Positions 1 to 8,082 of a stretch of DNA of 64,000 nucleotides are shown here, in pieces. The stretch is from Candidatus Sericytochromatia bacterium. GTDB taxonomy: Bacteria > Cyanobacteriota > Sericytochromatia > UBA7694. Position 1 is the first letter of the stretch. Each line of letters starts with the position of its first letter. The translations under genes and the position numbers were made by a program. Location of the stretch: NCBI GenBank assembly GCA_018780035.1, contig JADMKE010000005.1, positions 100,854 through 164,853 of the forward strand, written 5' to 3'. The notes beneath the pieces were generated by a model. That model was given only the letters and a program-made list of their open reading frames with translations. It was not told the origin of the DNA and made no database searches.

Positions 1-264
1 ACCCTGGAGCAAGAAGCCAAACAAACTGAGAATCCCTATTGGAAAGAAATTGTAAATCCCTATACAAGTCTATCGGGCAGTCCTAATACCTTGGCCAATG
101 AAAAAGAACTGCCACAAGCGGGTATCAAATACCGGGGCTTCGTCAGTTTTGAAGTGCCTGCAGCCGACCTGTACCGCAAATACACGATCTATGGCTACGA
201 CAAACACGGAAAAAAAATCACATACAAAGACAAACTCTATATCTTGAGCAATGCGTGGGACTAA
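1..264 (+). CDS. Pilin-like C-terminal domain protein (5' end outside window)
   Basis: Open from base 1 to a TAA stop at 262-264, giving the last 87 residues of a protein whose start lies left of the window. The sequence is a close paralogue of the C-terminal part of the gene at 639-1589: both share LEQEAKQ, NPYWK, NTLAN, GYDKHGKKI and the ending LSNA. The shared part resembles the soluble half of type IV pilin/T2SS pseudopilin-like proteins, with a YP/NP-turn and a short glycine-rich loop. That assignment is by pattern only. Whether this copy also carries the RDD membrane domain of its neighbour cannot be seen. The two copies probably arose by tandem duplication. Confidence 0.75.
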   Translation, partial: TLEQEAKQTENPYWKEIVNPYTSLSGSPNTLANEKELPQAGIKYRGFVSFEVPAADLYRKYTIYGYDKHGKKITYKDKLYILSNAWD

Positions 265-342
265 GACCCTTGCCAGAATTCACATTTTGTCGAAGGATAA
301 ACGGGCTAAGGAACAGGAATCCCCAAATCTCGACAGATTTTT

Positions 343-513
343 TTAGCCAAAAGATCCACGGTTGGTTTCCAAAATCAGTTGAGCCGCTTCAATCAGATTC
401 GTTCGGGCTTCTTCGATAGTTTTGCCTTGGGCATTGGCACCGGGCAGCTCTTCAATCCAAGCCATAAAATAGCCATCGATTTCTTCAAAGATGCCACTAA
501 AGGTATGTTCCAT
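343..513 (-). CDS. HicB-like antitoxin-type protein (orphan)
   Basis: A 56-residue minus-strand gene starting ATG at 511-513 with a clear GAGGAG Shine-Dalgarno five bases upstream, ending TAA at 343-345. The protein has the HicB/UPF0150 pattern: an N-terminal beta strand, a 'DGYFMAWIEELPGA' core, then 'G.T.EEA..NL.EA' leading into a helix. HicB proteins usually neutralise HicA mRNA interferases. No HicA-like frame is seen on either side: downstream reads into the end of the 1-264 gene and upstream into the divergent RDD/pilin gene. It is therefore an orphan, or one of the many solitary HicB-like proteins. It lacks a C-terminal DNA-binding domain, so autoregulation is unlikely. Confidence 0.75.
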   Translation of the reverse strand: MEHTFSGIFEEIDGYFMAWIEELPGANAQGKTIEEARTNLIEAAQLILETNRGSFG

Positions 514-638
514 ATGTGCTCCTCAGCTTTAGATCTGTAAATTTATTGTATTACAAAGCGCAAACGAGATTCTAGCATCCGTTGCTGTTTTTGGCATTTC
601 TGGGAATAGACTTAAATATAACCCGGAAAAGAGAAAGC

Positions 639-1589
639 ATGATTGAACGCTTAAATTCAGCCACCCTCAGAGCATTTTCACTTTTTAATGATCTTTTCTT
701 ATTTAGCCTCTTGTTCTCGTTGCTGCCACTGCCTATGGAAAGGCTGCATCGCATTGCTCTAGGTTTGGGCTTGCTTTTATTGCTGGAGGTTTTTGTGGGA
801 AAAACCCCTGGCTCACTCTTGGCTGGGTATCGTATGCAACTTGACTCACGCTCTTGGTTATTAAAAGGGCTGTGGCTGGGCATCTGTTTCTTGAGATACT
901 TGTTGTGTATTGAACTTTTATATGGGGTAGTTTTGGGAGTTTGCTATTCCATGCAAACTTTTTTAGCAAATCTTTTGAATTTAGTCGTGTTTCTAGCTTT
1001 ACTCATTTTCTGTATAATTTGTGCTTTTTTATTGAGTTGTATGCTGTTTGAATCTTTAGAAAATATGTTAAACATTCAAAGAAAGCAATTTGATTATGCA
1101 GAACACGAAGGCCTTTTTCGGAGCTGTTTGCCACTCATCGGCTATATCAGCCTATTTTTTCTCACCCCTCGCTCTTTGGAAGAGCCGCTGCCCCTACTCG
1201 GCCCAGATCCCTACACCCACGTCCCCATGAAAGTCAGCGTTGTTAAATCGCATATGGCTACCTTAGAAGCAATGTTGCAAATCTATGCTTCAGATTGGAA
1301 TGGTGTCTATCCAGAATCGCTCAAGACCCTGGAGCAAGAAGCCAAACAGAATAAAAACCCCTATTGGAAAGACATGGTTAATCCCTGGACAGGTAAATCC
1401 GGTAGCCAAAACACCTTGGCCAATCACAAAGACCTGTTGCAATCAGGTATTGAACAGCAGGGTTATGTCAGCTTTGAAGTGCCTGCAACCAGCAAGTACC
1501 GTAGATATTTTATCTATGGCTACGACAAACACGGCAAAAAGATCAAAGACAAAGGCCAGGTCTTTGTCTTAAGCAATGCGCGAGACTAA
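639..1589 (+). CDS. RDD-family membrane protein fused to a pilin-like domain
   Basis: About 316 residues from the ATG at 639, preceded by a purine-rich AAAAGAGAAAG; an in-frame TTG at 582 is possible but less likely. The N-terminal half has several hydrophobic helices and the RDD signature 'VGKTPGSLLAGYRM', followed by 'LLKGLWLGICFLRYLL'. RDD proteins are small polytopic membrane proteins, some linked to ion transport. After residue ~210 a soluble domain follows that looks like a type IV pilin/pseudopilin globular domain ('LEAMLQIYASDWNGVYPESLKTL'-type helix, 'NPYWKDMVNPWTG'). It would lie at the C-terminal, probably periplasmic, side. The downstream gene is convergent and shares four bases with this stop. 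The fusion is unusual and its function is unknown. Confidence 0.7.
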   Translation: MIERLNSATLRAFSLFNDLFLFSLLFSLLPLPMERLHRIALGLGLLLLLEVFVGKTPGSLLAGYRMQLDSRSWLLKGLWLGICFLRYLLCIELLYGVVLGVCYSMQTFLANLLNLVVFLALLIFCIICAFLLSCMLFESLENMLNIQRKQFDYAEHEGLFRSCLPLIGYISLFFLTPRSLEEPLPLLGPDPYTHVPMKVSVVKSHMATLEAMLQIYASDWNGVYPESLKTLEQEAKQNKNPYWKDMVNPWTGKSGSQNTLANHKDLLQSGIEQQGYVSFEVPATSKYRRYFIYGYDKHGKKIKDKGQVFVLSNARD

Positions 1590-2821
1590 GGCTTCAAAAC
1601 CGAAGGGTGTTTTTGAGAGGCTTCATTGATGGCTGCCGCTTGGGCCCCTTTTTCGGAAAACAGGGATTCAAATGCGGTTTTGGCCGCCTGGGGAGAAGGC
1701 AAGCCCTGGGTCATGGCTTGATACCCGAGTGCAAAGCCATAGACACTTAAAGCAATATCCTGATGGCTATTGCCATCGCGGGGCTGATGAGGCGATGCAA
1801 ACCGCGGTTTGTCTTTGGCCAGGTTTTGGGCCACTTCAGCGGGGCTGCTGGGTGCTTCAATGGCCTGAGAAATGGCGACAATATGTTCAAAGGCTTTGTC
1901 GTGTTGACCGGCTTGGGCCGCATGAACGGCCTGATCCCAATGGCTGCGAATCTGGTCGGGATCACCGTTGGCCACCAATTGGTCGTAGGCTTTCATCTGG
2001 CCCAGAAAACCGCCATCCCCCAACATTTCATGGCCAATAATGCCGGCCCGCGAAAAGTCCATGGCATTGTCTTGAATATGTTCAAACCCCGCCAGTTGAT
2101 TGGCGGCTTTAATCCCCAAGTCAAAGGCCTTGCGCTGCAGATCACTTTGGGCCAATTTGCCCATGCGCACCCCGGTCTCTAAGGCACAGAGCATATGCCC
2201 GACCTGATTGGTTTTGGGCCCCCAGAGTGGGCTGTCTTGAAAGGCCTGGGTCATGGTCACATCGCCAGGAAAGAGCGATCCGCCTTCCACTTCGCGAAAA
2301 TGGGTCAACCTCGGCGTCAAAACTTTGCTGGAGAGATAGTGCATGGGCCCCTGTTTGAGGGCCTGCCACTTGCTCTCATTGGAGGGAACCCCACGGGTAT
2401 AATCCAATAACAGCAATAAACGCCCCCCACCGGGAGAGCCCGCTTCTTTGGTATAGGCTTTTTCAACTGCCAAAGGCACGTCTGAGCGGGACAAAAAATC
2501 CAACATGGCTCCAACAGCATCACTTTGGGCCTTGGCCCTGAAGGCCGGATCTTTGTCGAGGTGAGCAAAATACGCTTCTTTGGACCCTTGAAAACGGGCC
2601 TGAGAGGCAGCGACCTGTGTGGGAAGTGAGGCTGCCAGACTGAGCATCTTCTGAGGACCTTGTGCGGGAGGCAGATTCAAACTGAGTTTATCTGCTGCTG
2701 GTTTTAATGGGGAGGCTTGAACCTTGGCTGGAGCACTCGGTATTCCTTGAAGGGGACGCGCCAGAGGCAAGGGGCCCTGTCCCGATTGAATGTTGAGATT
2801 TGCCATGGGTGCCACTTTCAC
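1586..2821 (-). CDS. Hypothetical protein, Ala/Pro-rich N-terminus
   Basis: About 411 residues. It starts MKVAPMANLNIQSG; the second Met (base 2806) is an equally good start and neither has a strong ribosome site. There is no signal peptide. The first ~60 residues are Pro/Ala/Leu-rich and probably disordered. The rest is a mixed helical domain with conserved-looking stretches 'TNQVGHMLCALETG' and 'GNSHQDIALSVYGFALGY'. I recognise no named family. The 'GNS.QD..LS..G...G' ending with an upstream 'NQ.GH' recalls uncharacterised bacterial proteins of unknown role. It ends in a four-base CTAA overlap with the convergent RDD/pilin gene. Its Asn/Ile N-terminus resembles that of several other lineage-specific proteins in this window. 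Confidence 0.7.
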   Translation of the reverse strand: MKVAPMANLNIQSGQGPLPLARPLQGIPSAPAKVQASPLKPAADKLSLNLPPAQGPQKMLSLAASLPTQVAASQARFQGSKEAYFAHLDKDPAFRAKAQSDAVGAMLDFLSRSDVPLAVEKAYTKEAGSPGGGRLLLLLDYTRGVPSNESKWQALKQGPMHYLSSKVLTPRLTHFREVEGGSLFPGDVTMTQAFQDSPLWGPKTNQVGHMLCALETGVRMGKLAQSDLQRKAFDLGIKAANQLAGFEHIQDNAMDFSRAGIIGHEMLGDGGFLGQMKAYDQLVANGDPDQIRSHWDQAVHAAQAGQHDKAFEHIVAISQAIEAPSSPAEVAQNLAKDKPRFASPHQPRDGNSHQDIALSVYGFALGYQAMTQGLPSPQAAKTAFESLFSEKGAQAAAINEASQKHPSVLKP

Positions 2822-2905
2822 TTGAATTCTGAAAACAGGTCTGAACTTTGTTAATTACTCTGTTAATTATAGTACAAAACGTTCAAAAACCTGTTTGATC
2901 GAAGT

Positions 2906-4243
2906 TTATGGCGTGACCACGTTCCCCATCTGCACAACCTCAAACGCACTGCCTTTGACCCGTTTAAGGGTATTGAGAGCCGTGTCGTTCCAGCGGCTAT
3001 CGGGCGCGCCGCTGATAAACCAATTGCTGCCATTGTCGGCCACAATCATACCGTATTTTTTCAGGGCGCGCAGAATCACCTGGGCCTCACTCGGATAGGT
3101 GGAAATGTCAAAACTGGCTTTGAGGCGCACGCGCATGCCCATCGGCGGCAAATTGACATCGGTGCGGCTACTGGCAAAGTGGCGAGCAGGAGCCACATAA
3201 GCCCGGCGGCTGCGGGAGACTGTAAAGCGCAGCGCATGTTTGATCTCACCCTGTTCCACCACTTCGTCGTAGCGCACGAGGCCCGGAAAAATGGGCAGAC
3301 CGGCGGCATCTGCCGAGGTCCAACCGGCAGGACGTTGGGAATTGGAATTGAGGTCAAAAACCGCGCCAGAACTGGCGTTATAGCCCCCGTCCGCACGGGG
3401 AAAGGCATTGAACAATTCGTAGAGCTTCCAATTGGCTGCATCCACCACCAAAATATGCCGGTCGCCACTGGCATTGGGGCCGCCTTCGATCGGCGCATTG
3501 GCAGGCACAGGGTAAGGCCCCGGATCACTTTCATCGCCATAATCCGTAAAGACAATCGGCACGGGTGGGGTCTCAGCGCCCACCACAACATAGGGAATGC
3601 CAAAGGGCCCGCCATTCCAATTGGCCCCAAAATCCGGGTGCAGGCCCGTTGTCAGGCCGATGCTGGCGATCAAATTGGCCGAATTGGGGTCCACCGGCTC
3701 TGTATCCACAGCCTGATTCCAGGCATTGTCAGCGGGAAAAGGCAGACGGCCATTGAGCGAAGCCCCCACCCCTGCGGGGCTGCCTGAGGGGTTAACTGCC
3801 GATGTGGCTGTGGGCAAGGGTGTGGGCGTTGCGGTCGGTAGGGCACTGGGGACAGGACTGGGAGAGGGGCTGGGGGTCGCGACAGATGTGGGCACCGGTG
3901 TCGGCAAGGGTGTCGGCAAGGGTGTCGGCAGCGGTGTGGCCGCAGGCTCGCCCGTTGGAGCGATTGTCGGCATCTCCGTAGGCGTTGCAACAGACGTGGG
4001 AAGTGGGGTTGGCGTGGGCAAAAGGGAAGGCAAAGGCGTAGGAAATCCACTGGAGCTGGGCAAAACACTGGGCAGTGCTGAAGGCAAACCGCTGGGGAAA
4101 CCAGAAGGCAATCCAGAAGGCAAAGGCAGAGGTTTGAGCTTGGAGATCAAGGCCAATTGTTCGGGTGTGCAGGCCGTCAGACCAGCAAAACTCAAGCAAA
4201 GCGCAGACAAAAGCGACAAACGAACCAGTGAACGAGAGGACAT
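2906..4243 (-). CDS. Lipoprotein with Pro/Thr/Ser linker and conserved C-terminal domain
   Basis: 445 residues, ATG at 4241-4243 with AAGGAG upstream. A signal peptide ends in the lipobox L-T-A-C, so the mature protein is probably lipid-anchored at Cys25. Residues ~38-160 are a long low-complexity linker built of PTPLPT/PSGLPS-type repeats, likely spanning the periplasm or the surface layer. The C-terminal ~280 residues form a compact domain with recognisable blocks: 'FPADNAWNQAV', 'LHPDFGANWNGGPFGIPY', 'DESDPGPYP', 'GDRHILVVD', 'WTSADAAGLPI', 'NLPPMGMRVRLKASFDIS' and 'MIVADNGSNWFISGAPD'. This domain occurs in secreted proteins of several phyla (for example Actinobacteria and Acidobacteria) but has no established activity that I know of. 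Confidence 0.8.
   Translation of the reverse strand: MSSRSLVRLSLLSALCLSFAGLTACTPEQLALISKLKPLPLPSGLPSGFPSGLPSALPSVLPSSSGFPTPLPSLLPTPTPLPTSVATPTEMPTIAPTGEPAATPLPTPLPTPLPTPVPTSVATPSPSPSPVPSALPTATPTPLPTATSAVNPSGSPAGVGASLNGRLPFPADNAWNQAVDTEPVDPNSANLIASIGLTTGLHPDFGANWNGGPFGIPYVVVGAETPPVPIVFTDYGDESDPGPYPVPANAPIEGGPNASGDRHILVVDAANWKLYELFNAFPRADGGYNASSGAVFDLNSNSQRPAGWTSADAAGLPIFPGLVRYDEVVEQGEIKHALRFTVSRSRRAYVAPARHFASSRTDVNLPPMGMRVRLKASFDISTYPSEAQVILRALKKYGMIVADNGSNWFISGAPDSRWNDTALNTLKRVKGSAFEVVQMGNVVTP
3776..4135. repeat. Low-complexity repeats encoding a Pro/Thr/Ser linker
   Basis: Degenerate short tandem repeats inside the lipoprotein gene. The plus strand shows GGTGTCGGCAAG-type 12-base units (clearest near 3895-3940) and GGCAAACCGCTGGGG-type units near 4080-4130. 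They encode PLPT/PSGLPS repeats on the minus strand. These are coding repeats, not a CRISPR or an intergenic array, and they are likely to vary in length between strains. Confidence 0.8.
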
Positions 4244-4366
4244 AGCAGAATTCTCCTTGGGGTAATAGAGGACCGTTTTCAGGTCTGAAGAAGTATTCCC
4301 ATTCGTTTACAATTCGTAACATTAATACACAAAAATTTATTTTTAGCACAAGATGAGCCGCAAGCC

Positions 4367-4397
4367 AAAAGGCCTCTCCGAATTCAGAGAGGCCCTT
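4367..4397 (-). terminator. Rho-independent terminator of the 4447-5661 gene
   Basis: Perfect 8-bp stem GGCCTCTC (4371-4378) / GAGAGGCC (4387-4394) with an 8-base loop. Reading on the minus strand it is followed by TTTTGG. It sits about 50 bases after the stop of the minus-strand gene. Confidence 0.75.
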
Positions 4398-4446
4398 CAA
4401 GAAAATAATTTCAGACAGTTCAGGTTGTCAGGCTGTTCCCTAAACC

Positions 4447-5661
4447 CTATTTCCCCATTTGCTGCAATTGCTGAATCACCGCTTTTTCCAAGCTGCTGTC
4501 CCACCAGCCTTTTTCAATGGCATCAGAAAGGGCCTTGATCGCAGGGGCCGAGAGATGGCTGAGTTTGTCGGGGTGATAACTCACCGCCCCTTTGGCATCG
4601 GTTTGCATAAAACCCGTCTGTTGGACAAATTCCATCGCGATATCGTCATCCATCGCTTTGATCATTTTGTCGAGCATGGCTTTTTTCTCGCCTTTGTCGG
4701 CTTCGGCGGTTTCGGGGCTGCGCATTTCGTCGGAGACCTTGGCCGCCAGACGGGCACTTTCGAGATCGGCATTGGAGAAAAAGCTGGTCTGCATGCCCGA
4801 GAGATAGAGGTCTTCTGTCAGTTTTTTGCGGGCATCGTCGGGAATCAGGAACGATTCTTGTTTGAGGTTGTTGATCATAATTTCACGGGTTTCACGCGGA
4901 ATCTGAGACATCACACTGGCATTGGTCTGGGGCGTCTCGCGGGTATTGTCGACCGCGCCTGTGGTGGCCAGATACTGAAAGGTGGCATTGGCATCAGCCT
5001 GTTTCAGCAATTCGTTGAATTCAGCCGTGGGCAATTGTGATTTGGCCGCAACCAAAAATTTGCCGCTTTCTTGGGGTTCATTGAGCATGGCCCCGGCTTT
5101 GTAGAGGGCATGGATCATCTCGCGCTCAGAACCAGAGACAAAGCCCCGATTGAGATTGTTGATCAGGCTCAAAACTGCATCACTTTTGGCTCCGCGCAGG
5201 GCGTGTAAGCTAAAGTCGGCTTTGCCACTGCCCGGAGCGACAAAACCAATTTCTTTCAAAAAGGAACGGGTCGCATCGTCATCGGCCATTTTGACCATGC
5301 GGTTGAAGGTGCCCGCATTGTAGGTGTCCATTTCACCGGCTTTGGGGCTGTCCATGTTTTTATAGGCATTGCGCAGTAATTTGCCCGCCAGCAAGTCATT
5401 GCCTTGCTGCATGGTGGCTTTAAATGTGTCAATTTCGTCGTCATCAATCCCCAAAATCATGGTCTTGGCTTCTGCTGTGCCAAACTTTTTGGTGTATTCC
5501 CCCAGGGCCAGTTTGGAGAGATTGCGGTCAAAATCTTCGAGTTTGCCCAGATGAGAAGAGACCTCTCGGACCTCTTTGGCATCAAGTTTATTGTCATTTT
5601 TGACCTTAGAGGCCAATAACTGCATAAAATCCTGGTGATTATTAATAGAGAGATTGCCCAT
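4447..5661 (-). CDS. Hypothetical alpha-helical protein
   Basis: 404 residues, ATG at 5659-5661 with AAGGAG upstream. It begins MGNLSINNHQDF, an Asn-rich start without signal peptide. The predicted composition is almost wholly helical and charged, with internally similar segments of the type 'F..L...AD.......FL...G' (for example 'RMVKMADDDATRSFLKEIGFV', 'ELLKQADANATFQYLATTGAV', 'KMIKAMDDDIAMEFVQQTGFM'). This suggests at least three copies of a ~100-residue helical unit. I recognise no family. It lies alone, flanked by its own terminator and by a divergent SGNH hydrolase gene. It could be a lineage-specific structural or secreted protein. Confidence 0.75.
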   Translation of the reverse strand: MGNLSINNHQDFMQLLASKVKNDNKLDAKEVREVSSHLGKLEDFDRNLSKLALGEYTKKFGTAEAKTMILGIDDDEIDTFKATMQQGNDLLAGKLLRNAYKNMDSPKAGEMDTYNAGTFNRMVKMADDDATRSFLKEIGFVAPGSGKADFSLHALRGAKSDAVLSLINNLNRGFVSGSEREMIHALYKAGAMLNEPQESGKFLVAAKSQLPTAEFNELLKQADANATFQYLATTGAVDNTRETPQTNASVMSQIPRETREIMINNLKQESFLIPDDARKKLTEDLYLSGMQTSFFSNADLESARLAAKVSDEMRSPETAEADKGEKKAMLDKMIKAMDDDIAMEFVQQTGFMQTDAKGAVSYHPDKLSHLSAPAIKALSDAIEKGWWDSSLEKAVIQQLQQMGK

Positions 5662-5828
5662 AGCACGAAAGCTCCTTGGTGGAAATAAATCAGAGAGTTC
5701 TGACCCTTTTCATCATAGCTCAGTTTTTTGCAAACATTCTTAAATTTTTATTATATTCCACCCCTGTCCAAGAAAGGCCCCAAAGTGAGTGCGCTATAAT
5801 CATAGAAGCACAGCCCTGAGGAGTCTCC

Positions 5829-6704
5829 ATGACCCATTTTCCCACTCAACCCAGCCCTCCCCCCCTGAGCACTTGGCTGAGAGCGGCAGGCCTCAAAGCC
5901 CCGGATCAGCTCTTTTCTGCGCCCCTCAGCGGCCCTGTCAAAAACGACCAGACGCCAGCTCCGCCCATGCGTCTGGTCTCGCCACTGCAACCGGCTGCGC
6001 AAGATCAGGTGCAACAGTCCACACCCGCCCAACAGCCGGCCTCAACCTCATTGAATCTCTTTCAAAATGGCAAACCCCTGATCGGCCCCGGTACACGGGT
6101 CTTGCATATTGGCGACTCACACACGGTGGGCATTTATGGCCGGGAAATGGACAAACTGATGCGTTCGACCGGCGCGCAGGTCGCGACCTACGGCTCAGCA
6201 GGCTCTTCGCCATCTTGGTGGCTGCAAGGCACCACCACCCGCTCGGGCTTTTATGGCCGGGGCGAAGACGGCAAAGTCGACAGCCCTGCGGATTGGAAAA
6301 CCCCCCGCCAAACACCCAAACTGCCCGATTTGCTCAAAAAACACCAGCCCGGGGTGATCGTGATTTCGCTGGGTGCCAATTTGATCAATGTCAAAGATGG
6401 CGCCAGTATCGAAAAACAGGTCAAAGATTTGGCCGAAGTGGCCAAAGCCAGCGGGGCCAAAATTCTCTGGGTGGGCCCGCCCGATGGGCGCGAGAGCAAT
6501 AAACCCACTTCAAAACAGGCGGCGCTCTACGCACATCTGCAAAAAGTAGCGGGTCAATATGGCACCTTTATCGACTCCCGTCCCTTAACCGAATACCCGG
6601 CCAAAGGCGGAGACGGCGTGCATTATTGGGGCAAAGAGGGCAGCAGAACGGCCACAAACTGGGCCAACCACGTCTTCGAGCAAATCCAAGCCAGCCAGCC
6701 TTAA
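5829..6704 (+). CDS. SGNH/GDSL-family hydrolase
   Basis: 291 residues, ATG at 5829 with TGAGGAG upstream. Residues 1-85 are a Pro/Ala/Gln-rich, probably disordered extension without signal peptide. The SGNH fold follows: block I 'VLHIGDSHTVGIYG' with nucleophile Ser97, a Gly-bearing block II ('ATYGSAGSSPSWW'), block III 'VIVISLGANLIN' with the oxyanion Asn, and a C-terminal 'GDGVHYWG' carrying the Asp-x-x-His catalytic pair. SGNH enzymes hydrolyse esters, including acetyl groups on glycans or peptidoglycan; the substrate here is not evident. Its stop codon overlaps the stop of the convergent gene by four bases (TTAA, 6701-6704). The long disordered N-terminus in place of a signal peptide is odd. 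Confidence 0.85.
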   Translation: MTHFPTQPSPPPLSTWLRAAGLKAPDQLFSAPLSGPVKNDQTPAPPMRLVSPLQPAAQDQVQQSTPAQQPASTSLNLFQNGKPLIGPGTRVLHIGDSHTVGIYGREMDKLMRSTGAQVATYGSAGSSPSWWLQGTTTRSGFYGRGEDGKVDSPADWKTPRQTPKLPDLLKKHQPGVIVISLGANLINVKDGASIEKQVKDLAEVAKASGAKILWVGPPDGRESNKPTSKQAALYAHLQKVAGQYGTFIDSRPLTEYPAKGGDGVHYWGKEGSRTATNWANHVFEQIQASQP

Positions 6705-7900
6705 AAACTCATTTTATAGCGAAAGCCCATTTTGTAATCCAGGCTGCGGGCCGTATCCAAAGGCCCGGCAAAGCTTGTATCTTTGCGGGTGGAAGCTTCG
6801 CCATCCAAACTCAGACCCTGGGTCACGTTATAACGGAAACCCGCCCCGTATTGATTGGGTTTTTGGGTTTCACCCGGTTTAAATTTGGTGGTCAGGCTCA
6901 AACCTTCGTAGACAGTGTGTTGGGTGCCCACCTCTACAGAACTCCAATTGACGCCCTGACCTTTGGGGCCAGCGACGGGTCGGGTATCTGCTTTGAGAGA
7001 ATGGCCGGGGAGCAACTCCATTTCAACGCCTGTGCTGAGATTGTCAACCAGAGAAGATTCGGTATTGAGGCGGCCTTTGGCATTGACTTTGACTTTACCC
7101 AAATCCACCTGGCCATTGAGATTGAGTTGGGCTGGCAAAGCAGAAGAGGAGGAAGAGGCCGGTGTGGTTGGGGCAGTGGGAGTCTTGGTTTTGCCTGAAC
7201 CCGGTTTCGGAGTGGCTTTTTTGGGGTCCGCCGCCTTGGCTTCGACCGTATCCACGCCCACAGTCAGGCCCAGAGACGGGGCCATTTGGTAAGAAGCACG
7301 AATCTTACTGGTGCTGTGCTGGCCCTGGGCATTAAAACTATTGGTGCCTTGCAGTTTTAAATCACCCAATTGGGCTGTGGACTGCACATCCAGGCCCGTG
7401 ACTTCTTGCTCTTCACGGGGGGCTCCGGGCAAGAGTTGGCTGGGGACACCGGGAGTGGCGGCCGGATCTTTGGGCTGGGTTTTGGGGGTGGCTTTGAGGC
7501 TAAAGGGCTGGGGTTCAGCAGGGCCCGGCTTGCCTTTTTTCTTTTCAGCTTCTTTTGCACCGCTGGGGGCGGGGGCAGAATCGGCAGCAGAGGCGGATGG
7601 CGCTTTGCGGGCAGTGCCTGAGCCTTGTCGAAGGGCGGGCGCTTCCGAAAAAATTGGGGCGGGCGGCTTATAACCCGGAGGCAGACTGGCTTCATCCACC
7701 AAAGAGACAATGATGGTTTCGGGGCCTTTGGCTTTTTTTAATTCAGCTTGAATGGTGAGCAAATCTTTGGGATCGATGCCCGGCGCAGAGGGAATTTTGG
7801 CTAAAATCCCCAGTTCTCGGGCGCTGAGTTTATCGTCTTGGTTATAGTCCATGCGGGCCAAAAAGCGCTGGGTTTGCGGCGTAAACGATTTAATCTCCAT
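6701..7900 (-). CDS. EF-hand plus beta-barrel-like protein
   Basis: 399 residues starting at the ATG at 7898-7900. The N-terminus carries one EF-hand-like loop at residues 18-29 (DYNQDDKLSARE). A Pro/Ala/Lys-rich region (~95-150) follows, then ~240 residues of alternating amphipathic strands such as 'GLTVGVDTVEAKA' and 'GFRYNVTQGLSLDGEAS'. It ends 'DYKMGFRYKMSF', and a terminal aromatic residue is typical of outer-membrane barrels. No Sec signal peptide is visible, which conflicts with export through the usual BAM route. A second Pro/Thr-rich insert interrupts the strands at ~230-255. The layout (EF-hand at the start, barrel-like end, no signal peptide) matches the protein at 10757-12589, so the two may belong to one lineage-specific group. 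Confidence 0.7.
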   Translation of the reverse strand: MEIKSFTPQTQRFLARMDYNQDDKLSARELGILAKIPSAPGIDPKDLLTIQAELKKAKGPETIIVSLVDEASLPPGYKPPAPIFSEAPALRQGSGTARKAPSASAADSAPAPSGAKEAEKKKGKPGPAEPQPFSLKATPKTQPKDPAATPGVPSQLLPGAPREEQEVTGLDVQSTAQLGDLKLQGTNSFNAQGQHSTSKIRASYQMAPSLGLTVGVDTVEAKAADPKKATPKPGSGKTKTPTAPTTPASSSSSALPAQLNLNGQVDLGKVKVNAKGRLNTESSLVDNLSTGVEMELLPGHSLKADTRPVAGPKGQGVNWSSVEVGTQHTVYEGLSLTTKFKPGETQKPNQYGAGFRYNVTQGLSLDGEASTRKDTSFAGPLDTARSLDYKMGFRYKMSF

Positions 7901-8082
7901 CGTGTCCTGTCAAGCGCTCCTTGGCGGTTAAAAATCAGACTCACTTTTTATTTTATCGCAGATTTGTAATCGCAACTTGCCTGAATATCTTCTTTTGACC
8001 TGCGTTTGCCTGTCAGATATGTTAACCTGTAAAACAATCTTAAGGCCGAATCACAGCCCAATCAATGCAGGGGAGTTCTGTT

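Noticed and set aside
265..342. Possible HicA partner downstream of the HicB-like gene
   Set aside because: The 78 bases encode no HicA-like sequence in any frame.
3726..4265. Plus-strand Gly/Val-rich open frame
   Set aside because: It is the reverse reading of the Pro/Thr linker repeats in the lipoprotein gene.
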